Source of the DNA: Neopusillimonas aromaticivorans
GTDB lineage: Bacteria; Pseudomonadota; Gammaproteobacteria; Burkholderiales; Burkholderiaceae_B
Length of the DNA stretch: 64,000 nucleotides
Assembly: GCF_030344915.1 (NCBI RefSeq)
Contig: NZ_CP128233.1
Span: forward strand, 2,728,001-2,792,000
Direction: 5' to 3'
Below the pieces are notes generated by a model. It was given only the letters and a program-made list of their open reading frames with translations, was not told where the DNA came from and ran no database searches. Both the position numbers and the translations under genes were made by a program. Of this stretch, positions 47,885 through 59,239 are shown in pieces; position 1 is the first letter of the stretch, and every line of letters starts with the position of its first letter.

Positions 47885-49157
47885 TTATTTGGCGGGCTTC
47901 TGCAGAAACTCCAGTAATTCATCCGTCACCAGACCATCCGTATCTAAATCGAACGGCACTGCATCCAGCCGCAAACTCCCCGGCAACTGAAAATACGGTA
48001 AAGCCTTGTTGAACCCAGCCCAGCTGGGGTACACCAACAGCAAACGCCCGCTTCCTTTCAAATACGTGCTGCCGTACGCCAACATCTGGTACATGTCACG
48101 CTCCGAAATACCGTAGCTTCTACTGCGGTTCGCAGCATCCAGTCGCTTCCACTTCGTGTCCAGCACCCAGGTGGTTTGTTTTTCTTCGCTGTGGAGCAGT
48201 ATGTCTGGCCTCAACTGAAACATCGATTCGCCAGCGTGATGCGCTAGTGAATGATGGCGCGCCTGCGTCCGAAGGCTATAGTCATCGGATAATTGCTTGT
48301 GCAGCCACCGAGCGACATAGTTCTCAAACAGTTTCTCCATGGGAAAAAGCAAGCTCAGGCCCTGGGTCTGCCCCATTAGCGCCAAAGGCATGTTCTCGCC
48401 TAACACCAACGCACACCACGGGCGAATGTCTTTGTAGCGGGCCATCAGACGGCCAGCCCCCAAGCCCGCCAATCCTGAACTGGATTGCAGCTTTGGGGAA
48501 TTTCTACCAAACGATGCGCTAATTCATTGGCTAATCGCCAAGTCTCTGGCGAAACAGTGGCCCGGCGCACCCGCTCCAGCGCCAGGCGAAGCAAACGGTT
48601 GGCCGCTTGGTCCGGTGAAAACACATCGTACCGGATATGGAACAAGTGCGCCTTGGTAGGCGATTGGCGCATCTGCACTGTGGTATTGAGTTGCCCACGC
48701 AAAAAGGAAGCTCTTCCTCGACCCTGACGTAATCCGAGCGAATGCCTTGCTGTATCAGGTGATGCAAGCACTTTACAAACTGCGCCATCACCCATTCGGT
48801 GAGTGGCACTTGAAAGCTCTCCAACGTAGCTGCTTCCGCCTCTTTGGCAGGCAAATCCAGCAACGCCAACACCATCTTACGCAGCAACCGGCGGCTCTCC
48901 GCAAAATCGGCTACATCAGAATAGGTCTTAGGCAAAATTTCCAAAGTGGTGCCACACGGGGTTTGAATCACACCGACCAAGCTGGTCAATCGCAGCCAAG
49001 TCTGGCCCTCAAGCTCCAAAAGACTGGCACCACCTGGGGCTATTCGGCTTTGCAGCTCGCACAGCCAGTTGAACGCCGAGGTCGACACCTGCGCCACGTC
49101 CAACGACGGCTCACACCATCCGGTGGTCAGGCGGGCATATTCCCGCACCGTAATCAT
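47885..49157 (-). CDS. mcrC: McrC-type restriction subunit
   Basis: About 422 residues after two corrections. N-terminal part: MITVREYARLTTGWCEPSLD, TLEILPKTYSD. The C-terminal PD-(D/E)XK nuclease has MFQLRPDILLHSEEKQTTWV with LDTKWKRLDAANRSRSYGIS and RDMYQMLAYG. Frame breaks near 48,705 and 48,465 are removed by single-base changes (giving EEELPFLRGQLNTTVQMRQS and DWRAWGAGRLMARYKDIRPW). It starts 8 bp after mcrB. With McrB it should cut modified foreign DNA. Confidence 0.85.
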
Positions 49158-49165
49158 CTCTGCTC

Positions 49166-51597
49166 TCAGCCTGCCTGCACGTTTACAATCTCAGAGTCTG
49201 CCGATGACGCAGATTCTTGCGCAGGCGCAGTATCTGGCGCTTGGCTTTGCTCCTTTAATGGCACTACCTGGGCAATCCTTGCAAAACTGGCCAGCGACGT
49301 AAAGGCCTTGGTGTTGATACGCCAGCGTTTACGCCCTCGTGGCAACTGCTCCACATTGCCAAACAGAGCGTCCAAAGACGTACCGTGCTCCTGCACAAAG
49401 CGTTGCGCAGTGGGTTTGCGATGGTCATTGAGAACCAGTGCGATACGTTCCCAATCGTCAAAAAAATATTCTTGTAGCAACGGTAAGATTTGCTGGTGGA
49501 ATATCTGCGCTAGCCGCTCCAAGGTTGGCTCGCTCTGTAAGGGCATGAAGTACGCATGTCCTATCTGATGTTCGCGGTCCAGCAGCACTTCAATGCGCTC
49601 ATTCATGACCGCCAGCATCTGCCGCACATCTACATTGATACCCGCATCAGTCTCGTCCTTTACTACAACCCCATCCAATGCTGTTAGGTCTGGCAGCAGT
49701 TCCTGAAAGGAAAAACGGCGGCGCAAGGCTACATCCAGCCCCGCCAATGAGCGGTCCGTCGTATTCATCGTGCCAATGATGTAAACATTACTGGGCACGG
49801 TGAAAGACTGCTTGAGTACGGCAAGGTGATAGAGAGCGCCTCTGATGCTCCTGCACGCTTGGACGGTTCAATCAACGTAATCAACTCACCAAAGATGCGC
49901 GATACATTGCCGCGGTTAATTTCATCGATGACCAGAACGTAAGGCAGTGAGGCATTCGCAGCCTGAGTTGGGCGACTACTCAATTCAAAGCCCTTTGCCT
50001 GTAATGCCTCCTGCAATCGCGGCCAAGTAATACGGTGTAGCTCATACATCGTCTGCTGCACCAGCGCTTTATTACCGTTGAGTTCCTTGACCGAAAACGA
50101 GATGTTCTTGAGCAACCAGCGCACAGGCCGCACATGTACGAAATCCTTGCGCACAGCATCCGGCATGGAATTATCGTGGCGATAGTCCCCAGTCACCACT
50201 CCCACCGCGCTGATGGAGCTATTGCTCGCAAAGCACAGCACGATATCGCCAATCTGCGCCCCTTTAGCGAACGCCCAAAGCGCATTTTTGTTGTGATGGC
50301 TGAAGGCGGGATTATTCTGATACTCTTCGGTCGCTAAATCACCTGCATTGGGCCAGCCCACGCGCATCTCATCGTGGGCAAAACAGTAGTCGCGGGTGTT
50401 GGAGGCGCCGTTGATTTCACCAATTGACACCTTCCAGACAGACGCACCATCTCGTACGCCCAGCTCCGCATCCTGCTCGCGATTCTGCAGCGCAGCATCA
50501 CATAGTTGTGCAAAAATGCCCTTTTCGATGACAAAGCGGGGCTGGCCGCCATCGTCACCATCATCTACCGACGCGCGAATACCTTCCACAAAATCCTCGT
50601 AGCTGAAGCTCTGGTGAAAGGTCGTAAAGCGAATCCGCTCCTGCTCCACCAGTTCATCAAAACGCTGCTTGAGCTTTTGCCTTTGTGCGGCTAGGCTCAG
50701 TCCGGTATCGGCCTGAACTTGCGCTATCAATTGCGGTTCCACAATCTCCAGCGCTTTAGTTACCACGGAATAAGTTTTTCCAGTGCCTGGTGGACCAAAA
50801 AGAATCTGATTGAGGACGGGTGTAGTCGATTTTGAGAGCATTATATTTAGCGGAATGGAATCTTCGGGGGTATCGTCCTCAGCAACTGACGTATCGCGAG
50901 GTGCTAGACCAAGCGCCTTGCTATACAAGCCCTTGGCAAATCCACTGCGCGTCAACCTAGGAATCTGCTCTTTGGCCCTCTGAAAAAAAGTCTCAAGGAG
51001 CTTCATCAACTGCACCACCTTGTCAGGAGGTGGCAAGGCTCCTGTATAGCCTAACTTATCTAAAAAGTTCTTAATATGGTCAGGCGAACTGATGGGAATG
51101 AAATCTTCAGGGTGATAGCAAACCAGCAAACGCAAGCGTCTCGCCCTTCCCGGCATGGCCAATACTGGTCGCCCCATTCGTTCCTGAAGCTTTTGCTTGT
51201 CATCCAACCACGCCAAGTCATCTTGCACATTGCATTGCGCTATGCACGCATGCACTTGAAGAACATATGCCAAGGCATCATGGTCAGACAGTTGGGCTAA
51301 GTCATGGGTCTTGTAGAGCTGTCCATTGCCCTCCCAGTAAATCATATGACCGCGAGAGGTTCCTGGCATATATCGGCCCAGTACCTTTTCCAACCCACGC
51401 TCAATCCACCAGCAAAATGACTCGCGGCTGCCCTTACCAACGCAGTATTGGTCAAGCGTCAGCGTTTCAAGCGTTTGTGCAGGGAACTGGGTAATGAACT
51501 TCTGATAGTCTGCGTGCGATTGGGGAGAGATATATGCCTCCTCTCCCATGCCTTGCAAATGAACTAGCAGTTTTGAAAAATTGTCATTATTACTCAC
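49166..51597 (-). CDS. mcrB: McrB-type AAA+ GTPase with inserted EVE-like domain
   Basis: About 810 residues after one correction near 49,815. The N-terminal 250 residues are the target-recognition part and are not like E. coli McrB. Walker A is ILFGPPGTGKTYSVV (about residue 265); Walker B is VLVIDEINRGNVSRIFGELI; the McrB signature NVYIIGTMNTTDRSLAGLD follows. Between them, about residues 385-520, is an insertion with VWKVSIGEINGASNTRDYCF, AFAKGAQIGDIVLCFASNSS and ISAVGVVTGDYRHD, which fits an EVE/PUA-like domain for modified bases. mcrC follows at once. Confidence 0.85.
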
Positions 51598-51675
51598 ACA
51601 TCCCCCAAAATTCCTTAGCCCCTTGGAATCTAAAGATTATAAATTTTGCGCTCGGAACTCGGCTCAATCATCAAC

Positions 51676-51709
51676 GCACTTCATGCAGAAACAAAGCAAA
51701 ATATGGCAC
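51676..51709 (+). repeat. Internal transposon-end-like site
   Basis: GCACTTCATGCAG, then AAACAAAGCAAAATATGGCA, closely resembles left-end sites 3-4 at 38,984-39,018 (CACTTCGTGCAG then AAATAAACCAAAAGATGGCA): about 28 of 34 positions agree. It lies between the divergent mcrB and XRE genes, far from either end. Confidence 0.75.
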
Positions 51710-51854
51710 TACCCGTAAGCGAATGAATCTACGCGGGAAATTTTCGCTTCTCGACACCGCCGGAAAATTTTCTGCTTCTAGGCCGACAGACGGTAAGATG
51801 AAGAGTCCGCCACGCATCATACCCGAGGTCCCACATCATCCCACGAGGCCGTTC

Positions 51855-52172
51855 ATGCATCCACTACTTGAAAGCTTGGTCACCATGCGAAAGTCCCGCC
51901 ACCTGACTCAGAACGAACTTGCAACACTTACGGCACTGAGTCGAACTGCCATCCAGCAAGCTGAGTCGGGGAAAGCAGACCCGCGTTTGTCCACACTGCT
52001 CGAACTGGCGAGAGCTTTGGACATGGACATCATGTTTGTTCCTAAAGCCCTTCGCCAAGAGCTTGAGTGGTTTATCCAAGCCGAAGGGAAATGTCTGGGC
52101 CACCCGCCAGGTATCAACGCGCCTCTCTCTATCGTTGACGAAATCATATGCGGGAACAACGACAGACGATAA
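51855..52172 (+). CDS. XRE-family regulator
   Basis: 105 residues from MHPLLESLVTMRKSRHLTQN. The helix-turn-helix is LTQNELATLTALSRTAIQQA, then ESGKADPRLSTLLELARALD, HipB-like. It is divergent from mcrB and convergent with hsdR; there is no hipA. A repeated GGAAAATTTTC motif just upstream (about 51,736-51,772) could be its operator. It may control one or both restriction systems; this is inference. Confidence 0.8.
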   Translation: MHPLLESLVTMRKSRHLTQNELATLTALSRTAIQQAESGKADPRLSTLLELARALDMDIMFVPKALRQELEWFIQAEGKCLGHPPGINAPLSIVDEIICGNNDRR

Positions 52173-52349
52173 CCAGAGCAATAGGCTTCCAAGCTTTGAA
52201 AGATGCCTATGGATTTCACCGTTATACCGCAAGAGGACAATGATACCGGCCTGGTAGAACGCGGTATGACGAAGGGGAATGAGGTCAATGTTTTATTTTT
52301 CGGTTTTTTTCTTGGGCTGGCCTGCCATCGCCGAGGGTAAGCATCCCGC

Positions 52350-55300
52350 CTATGCTGCCTGCACTGTCTTATTGATATCCGTCAGCACCTTCACAATTCT
52401 TTGTACTTGCTCAGGCTTGAATATGCCCAGCGGACCCTGCGCATGTAGATTTGTGTAGGGGGATTCAAATAGTCGCGATGGCTCCATCATCCCGTTCTGC
52501 ACAAGCTCCAGCACAATAAGGTTAATGAATTCAATCTGGTTAGCCGTCGCTGTTCCACCCTTGATAAACTCACTGAAGGCCTCCATGGCTGCCTCACGGT
52601 CTAAGCCGACCAAAGAGCGAATGAATGCACCAAGCCCATGGCTCTTATCTGACGCTTCCTTAATTAGTTCGGGTGAGCCGCCGGCTTGTTTGAGCATGAC
52701 CTCAAATTCAACCAGGTCACCTGGCGTCAGCGGCAGGTTTCGTTTCAGACGCTGTAATGCCAAGTGAGATTCGTGCTGGCGCAGGAACTGGCGCGCTTTT
52801 TCCTTGAACTTTGCCATGTTCAACCCTGCAGTCACCTGTGGCAGGTCAATCGTTTCGCTGTCGCCGATTTCGTCCTCAAAATCGGTGTACACCACTTTTT
52901 TGACCCTTTGGAATCAGCTTGACTAGTCGACGCAGTCTGCGGCGTGCCATTTCTAGCATGGGAACAGTAATGTCTTGCCACCATTCGTCGCTTGCCACTG
53001 CCTGAATGAACTCAATTTCGGCTTTGATGGCTGGAATCGAAGACTGTTCTTCCAAGGCTCCAGCGATGGTCTGAATTTTCTCTTGCAAACCGGAAAACCC
53101 GGGTAGGGCGCGGAGTATGGCTAATTCGGTACGTAGCACAAGCATGTCAAAGCGCTTGGCTTCTTCGTCGTCATCTATAGCAGCGCTAGGCAAGCCAGCC
53201 ACTTCATTCTGTAGCTCGTGAAAGTCATCGGTTGAAAGAGATTCCCATGCGTCGTTTTGAGCGAATTTTTCGACATGACGTCGATGCGGTCGCACGATGA
53301 AGTTGTCGATATTCATGCCCTGCACACTTTCATGCAGGTGTTCAATAAAGTCTCTGCGTACTTGCTGTATGGCATTGACATACTCTGGCAGAGCCATATC
53401 ACCCAGTATGTTGTCCTGAACAGCAGTATCAGGCCGCTCACCGATTTCCTGAATAATTTCAAGCCGAGCTTTAAAAGCCTTGTGCTCAGGGGTTCTGCCA
53501 TCGAACCCTCTGCTCCTTCTGGGTTCTGGCTGAAGAACTCCAAGTTTTGGCAGAAGTCAAATATGAAGAAACTTTGTTTGTCCTGGCCTGGGCCGTAAAG
53601 GTCTTTACATAATCGGGTACCGCGTCCCAGCATTTGCCAGAATTTTGTCTTGGACCGTACTGCTTTGAAAAATACGAGATTGACGACTTCCGGAACGTCG
53701 ATGCCGGTATCGAGCATGTCCACCGAGATGGCGATATGCGGCATGTTCTCCTTCGATGAAAATGCATCAATGAGGCTTTGTGCGTATTCGGTCTTGTAAG
53801 TTATTACCCGAGCAAAATGCCCCATGTAATGGGGGTAGTTGGCATTAAAGCGTTGGGCAATAAAGTCAGCGTGGTCATTGTTCTTTGCAAAGATGATGGT
53901 TCTGCCCAGGCGGTCGCCGCCGGCCACCTTCTGGCCTTTCTGCATCAGGGTCGCCAGCACCTTGTCGACGGTATCCACATTGAACAGCCATTTGTTCATT
54001 GCCTCGGCATTGACCTCGTCGGGAATGCTACCGTCTTCATCCCACTCCAGTTCGTCCCATGCTTCCTTTTCCTCGTCGGACAGGTCATCGTAGCGGATAC
54101 CCTCACGTTGAAAGCGCAGTGGAACCGAAATTGCAACTGGAGGCACCAGATGGCCATCGGCCACGGCTTCGTCCAGCCCATAGGCGTCTGTCGGAACACC
54201 GTCTTCAAGTTCGAATAGACTGTAGGTGTTATGGTCGACCTCATCCTTCGGAGTGGCCGTCAGCCCGACTAATAAGGAATCAAAGTAATTGAAGATGGCA
54301 CGGTATTTCTGATAGACCGAGCGGTGCGCCTCATCAATCACTATCAGGTCAAAATGGCCGACGCCAAAGCGGCGTTGCCCGTCACGTGCCTCATCAATCA
54401 ATCCCATCATTGTGGGATAGGTCGACACAAAAACGCGTCCTTCCGTGTCCTTGTCCGTCACCAGATTGACGGGCGCCGCATCCGGCAGATGCGTCTTGAA
54501 TGCGTTTACGGCCTGGTTGACCAGCGCCACGCGGTCTGCCAGAAACAATATACGTTTTACCCAATTGCTGCGCATCAAGACATCAGCTAAGGCAATCACC
54601 GTACGTGTTTTGCCGGAACCCGTCGCCATGACAAGCAAGGCTTTGCGCTGCTTATCCTGCTCGAAGGCTTCACCTACTCGGCGCACTGCCCGGGTCTGGT
54701 AATAGCGCTCGATGATACTGGTATCGACAATTGCTTCAGAAAGGGGCTTGCGCATGCGCCGGCGCTGGACGGTCAGTTCCAGTTCGTCCTTCTTGTAAAA
54801 GCCCTGAACCTCTCGTGGCGGATAGGCTTTGTCATCCCACAGCCAATGCTCATATCCGTTGGAATAGAAGATGACGGGGCGCTGGCCGTAGGCTTTCTCC
54901 AGGCAATCCGCATACAGCTTGGCCTGCTGCTGACCTTCCATAGGGCTGCGTGTCGTGCGCTTGGCCTCAATTAGCGCCAATGGCTTGCCGTCATTACCCC
55001 ACAGCACATAGTCCACATAGCCCACTCCTTGGTTGTTCGGCATGCCTTGGACTTCAACCTCGAAGTTCCGCTCTGGGGTTAAATCCCAACCGGCTTCCTT
55101 GAGCAGCAGGTCGATATAGGCCTTGCGGGTCTGGGCCTCGGAATAGTCATGGGTATCCGGTACTGCCTGGTTGGCTTGCTTCGCCTTGGCGACTTCGGCC
55201 TGGAGCTGCTTTAGCTCAGCATCGAGTGCCGATTTGTCCTGCAACGCCTGCTTGAGCCTGTTGTCCTTTTCCTCTAGCGATTGCTGGAGCTTTTGCAGCT

Positions 55301-55763
55301 GCTCAGCAGATTGGGGTGCGGCAGTAAGAGTCTCCGATGCGGGAATCAGCGACAGTGAGAACTTCAAATCCGGCGCTGGACGGTGACGTTGACCGTAGGT
55401 TCTGGCTACCCAGAAGCAGAAATGAAAGAGCTCACGAGTGGCGTTGACGGCATCGGAAGGAGCAATTTTCTTTGTGCCATGGACTGCCAAATTGCCCAGG
55501 TCCTTGATGAGTCGCGCCTTCGTGTACAGAGCGCTGCCAACTAGGTTGCGAAAGGTGGGCTCGTTGATAAAGGCGGAGAGATTGTCCTGATATGGAGCCT
55601 TCAGGGTGTCGTCATGGGCGAATATCCATGCGACGGCGATTTCTAGAGCGCGACGTGCATAAAAGCACGTCGTGCGCGGGTCGGCATTCACCATCCTCTC
55701 GGCTTTGCTGGCGGACTCATGGACCAGTGACCATTCAGGTTGAAGGAAGGTGAAGTTGCTCAT
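52350..55763 (-). CDS. hsdR: Type I restriction subunit R
   Basis: About 1,137 residues after two corrections. N-terminal DUF4145-like part (ARRALEIAVAWIFAHD) and a coiled coil (about 160-195); nuclease site VGYVDYVLWGNDGKPLALIE plus AKRT; helicase motifs LLVMATGSGKTRTVIALA, LIVIDEAHRSVYQK, VGLTATP and MLGRGTRLCKDL; C-terminal EcoEI-R-like region. Breaks: about 53,466 (T4, one base short, expected RLFKARLEIIQEIGERPDTA) and about 52,893 (A6, one base over). It starts 17 nt after the M-S gene. Confidence 0.87.
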
Positions 55764-55780
55764 TCATTTACCTCAAAATG

Positions 55781-57696
55781 TCAGAATGAATCTCGCAGTT
55801 CTGAGAATTCTTTGTCAAAATTTAATTCTGCCAAAGTCAGTTGTTTTTTTAGGGACTCAATGTTAAGTCTCGCTTGTACAACCTTATCTACAATCCGCTT
55901 TTGTTCATCAATGCTTGGTGGAACGGGAATTCTCAGTTTTCCGAGGCGGACATCGTTTAAAGACACATTTGCCGAGCCACGCATTAAAGGGACGAGTAGC
56001 TCATCCTTGTGCGCAAAAAGGTAGTGATAGACATATGGAACATATATATCTACATTTTTCTTTTTCATCATTACAACTGTGATTGTTGCCGCCGAGAATT
56101 TTCCGGATACGTAATGAATTCGTTTTATAGATGCGTGACCATGGCCCGTCGCTGATACCGTTGGAACGCAAATGGCCTCCCCATCAAATGTCCATTCGGT
56201 ATGCCTCTTTGGTTCTTCTGAGGTGGTAACGCATACATAGTCGCCGCCGACTGCCTGTGATGCTCCCACGGTGCCTCTGTGAAGGTCAAAAAGCTCTGAT
56301 AACGGACGAAGGGGATAGTTGGATGGATACTCGTAGCCACTCAAGTAAACGCGGTCGCATAGGTCATAGTCATTCGCTACGATTTCTTCTCGGCTAACAA
56401 ACCTATGCTTCCCTTTTTGTTGCTTGTAATCCCCCTCATGGCGCTTCTTCCATAGTTCTAATAAGCTAGGTAATTCGCTACCCTCTCTGATACTTTTTAC
56501 CGCGTCGTTGTTGTAGCCATCATTTTCCAGCCGATAAAACCAAACTGAATCCGTCTGCCCTGACCTTCCAAAAATCAGAATGGCGGTTGCAACACTTGCG
56601 TAGGGTTTAAAACCCAGTGCGGTAGTGTAATAACTCCTTCTAATCGGTTTTCTTCGAGCAATTTTTTCCTTAAGGTTCTATGCGCGGCACTGTCGGACTC
56701 AATAACGCCCGAGGGTACAATCACTGCGGCACGACCACCGGGCTTTAAAAGTCGCAAGAACAGGGCCATGAAGAGCAGTTCGGTTTTTCGTGTGCGAACA
56801 ATTGAGAGCAAGTCTCTCGCTGTATTTTCATAATCAAGCGAGCCGGAAAATGGCGGATTTGCAAGAATGAGAGAGTACTTCTCCTCATCTCCAGCGTGCT
56901 CCTGGGCGAGGGAGTCCTTGTAGCGGATGTCCGGCTCTTCGACGCCGTGTAGGGCCATGTTCATGCTGCCTATGCGGAGCATTGTGTTGTCGAAGTCGTA
57001 GCCGTGGAACATGCTGCGGTGGAAATGCTCCCGTGCCGTGACATCGTTGAAGAGGTCTGCATGCGTCTCGCGCAAGTATTCGCTAGCTGCCACTAGAAAG
57101 CCGCAGGTGCCGCTAGCAGGGTCGCAGATGACATCTTTGGGTGTAGGCGCAATGAGCTCCACCATCAGCTTAATGATGTGGCGAGGTGTTCGGAACTGTC
57201 CGTTTTGGCCGGCAGAGGCAATCTTGCCCAACATGTACTCGTACAGGTCGCCCTTCGTATCCCGGTCATCCATGGGGACGCTACTCAGCATGTCAACGAC
57301 CTTGGCCAGTAGACCGGGCGTTGGGATGGTAAACCGGGCATCCTTCATGTGCTGGCTATACGTGGAGCCGTCAGTGCCTTTGTTACGAATGAAGGGGAAC
57401 ACATGTTCGGCCACGACCTCATACATCTCGGCAGGGGAAAAATGCTTGAATCGTGACCAGCGCATATCGTCGTAACAGCGCCCCTTGTCATCCTTCCCCT
57501 TGGGAAAGACTCGGTTCTGCATCGGCGTGCCCAAAACGTTGGCCTTGTTTTCTTCCAGCGTATGGGCGTCATCCAGGCGACGAATAAAGAGCAGATACGT
57601 CAGCTGTTCCATGACCTCCATGGGATTGGATATACCCCCAGACCAGAAGGCATCCCAGATAGCGTTGATTTGATTGCGAAGTTCGCCTGTAAGCAT
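55781..57696 (-). CDS. hsdM: Fused type I methylase-specificity protein (HsdM-HsdS)
   Basis: About 639 residues after one correction. M part: N12 region MLTGELRNQINAIWDAFW, motif I DPASGTCGFLVAA, motif IV LILANPPFSGSL. After the T4 break at about 56,610 (expected LPHWVFKPYASVATAILIFG) the frame runs on through a linker (KKRHEGDYKQQKGKHRFVSR) into an S-type domain: one target-recognition domain (SNYPLRPLSELFDLHRGTVG, LGKLRIPVPPSIDEQKRIVD) and one conserved helix. One TRD means the enzyme must dimerise to read a two-part site. No separate hsdS exists here. Confidence 0.82.
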
Positions 57697-57958
57697 AGTT
57701 CCTGCGTATTAAATTGTTGCATTATTGGTCGATTGTAGTAGCCATTTCCCCGAGTGGCTGATTTCGTTCAGACCACTTGACATTGCTGCTGCCCATTGCC
57801 CAAGCGTCCAGTCGTAGTAAGGTCGCAAATGTCAGTTCAATCTGACCCCAAGACTGTTCCTTGCCTGAGGCTCGTGCCGAGCACCCCGGATGGTTCCCCT
57901 TTTTATGAAAGGGTATGAAATCATTGGGGGGCAGGGGATGTCTAAAGTAAGTAGTTAC
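57697..57958. other. Intergenic region upstream of the type I R-M operon
   Basis: It should hold the hsdMS promoter. I see no gene, no strong repeats and no transposon-end-like site. Confidence 0.4.
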
Positions 57959-58210
57959 CTAAAGCGCGTTAATCACGTCTTTAAGGGCCAGGTAGTAAGC
58001 GGCCGAAAATGTGCCTGCGTTCAGTTTCGCGGACAGTCCTTTGGGCGTCTCACGAATGCCCATTCGTCCCAGCGCGTGGGCGACTGTTTTCTGCGATACA
58101 TTTTTTCCCGCCAGGAGCACTCGAAGCTCTCGGCTCACAGCCTCCTCGTATCTTGCCAGTCCTGGCGAACCCTCTTTGTACGATTCCGTCATTGTCGTGT
58201 CCATGAGCAT
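57959..58210 (-). CDS. DUF6471-type small protein
   Basis: 83 residues; the start may be at a later Met (MDTTMTES or MTES). RELRVLLAGKNVSQKTVAHA and GIRETPKGLSAKLNAGTFSA and the tail AYYLALKDVINAL fit the DUF6471 family, which resembles a helix-turn-helix regulator. It is divergent from tnsA, 137 bp away, so it might regulate the transposition genes. Confidence 0.65.
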   Translation of the reverse strand: MLMDTTMTESYKEGSPGLARYEEAVSRELRVLLAGKNVSQKTVAHALGRMGIRETPKGLSAKLNAGTFSAAYYLALKDVINAL

Positions 58211-58347
58211 TGTTTGCTCAATCTAAACCGATTAAAAATACATTATTCCAATAATAATAAGAAAAAACCTTCTTTTATAGGTTTTAAGTGCTCTGCTCTG
58301 ATTTCCTTACCTATACGCCTTCAGAACCAACTTTATGAGGTGTGTAG

Positions 58348-59217
58348 GTGTTAGAAAATCAACAACTGGAAGAGTTATTCAATCGATTGGGTACCCCGGA
58401 ACCGGGGCGTCGACTTGTTTCGAAAGCACGGGACCAAGCTCCCGTTCGAGATGTACGCTCCACCGGGAGAAATGTCATTACGCTGCTGGCAAGTCGTAAG
58501 ATGCAGCGCGAAATCGCTACCGAAAGCCGTCAGGCCGAGTACGCGGCAGCACTTGAGCATGAGGTTAATCCGGAAGTGCTGGAGTACTACCCGCAGCCTT
58601 GCACTCTGCAGCTCGAACTCATCGACCCGAGCACGGCCGAAGTTTTCCCTATCGACCACACTCCCGACTTCCTAGTCATCCGACCCACCCGGATTGAGCT
58701 ACAGGAATGGAAGACGGAAGACAAACTTATGCATCTGGCCCGTCGCCAGCCCTGGCGCTATGAAAAGCAGGGGTCTCAGTGGCGCAGTCCTCAAATCGAA
58801 GCGTATTTGGCAAAGTTCGGTTTGGTCTATGAAATACATAGCAATGCCGAAATTCATCCCAACCGCACCAAGAACTGGGAGGTACTAGAGGATTATCTGC
58901 ACGTTGGCGCTCCAGCGTGTTCATCGGTAACCGTGCATCGATTGCGAGACGCTCTTGCTGACCACGGCCGCCTAAGCCTGCGTGACCTGCAAGGGCCGGG
59001 ATTCGATTTTCTGCCCGATGAATTAAACCAAGCAATCGTCGCGGGGCATCTCGCGTGCGACCTAAGCTCCGAGCTGTTGAGCCGTCCGGATAGTTTCATG
59101 GTCTATCGGGATGCCGCTCTGATGTCCTTCTTCGCGGAAGGGCTGGCAACCCCAGCGGCCGAGCTCAGTCCCTCGTTTGCCTTGAGTCTCGCACACTGGC
59201 GTTCGCTTTCGCTATGA
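58348..59217 (+). CDS. tnsA: TnsA-type endonuclease
   Basis: 289 residues from a GTG start. The restriction-type fold has RQAEYAAALEHEVNPEVLEY (Glu64 or Glu70), FPIDHTPDFLVI (Asp107) and IELQEWKTEDKL (Glu120, Lys122). TnsA cleaves the 5' ends of the transposon so that the element leaves as a cut-and-paste product. It is first in the tnsA-tnsB-tnsC-tniQ set. Confidence 0.85.
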   Translation: MLENQQLEELFNRLGTPEPGRRLVSKARDQAPVRDVRSTGRNVITLLASRKMQREIATESRQAEYAAALEHEVNPEVLEYYPQPCTLQLELIDPSTAEVFPIDHTPDFLVIRPTRIELQEWKTEDKLMHLARRQPWRYEKQGSQWRSPQIEAYLAKFGLVYEIHSNAEIHPNRTKNWEVLEDYLHVGAPACSSVTVHRLRDALADHGRLSLRDLQGPGFDFLPDELNQAIVAGHLACDLSSELLSRPDSFMVYRDAALMSFFAEGLATPAAELSPSFALSLAHWRSLSL

Positions 59218-59239
59218 AGGCCAGACTCTGGAGGTCTCT

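Noticed and set aside
47728..47922. Small minus-strand frame between mcrC and the nuclease gene
   Set aside because: It overlaps the mcrC end, lacks a ribosome site and shows no family features.
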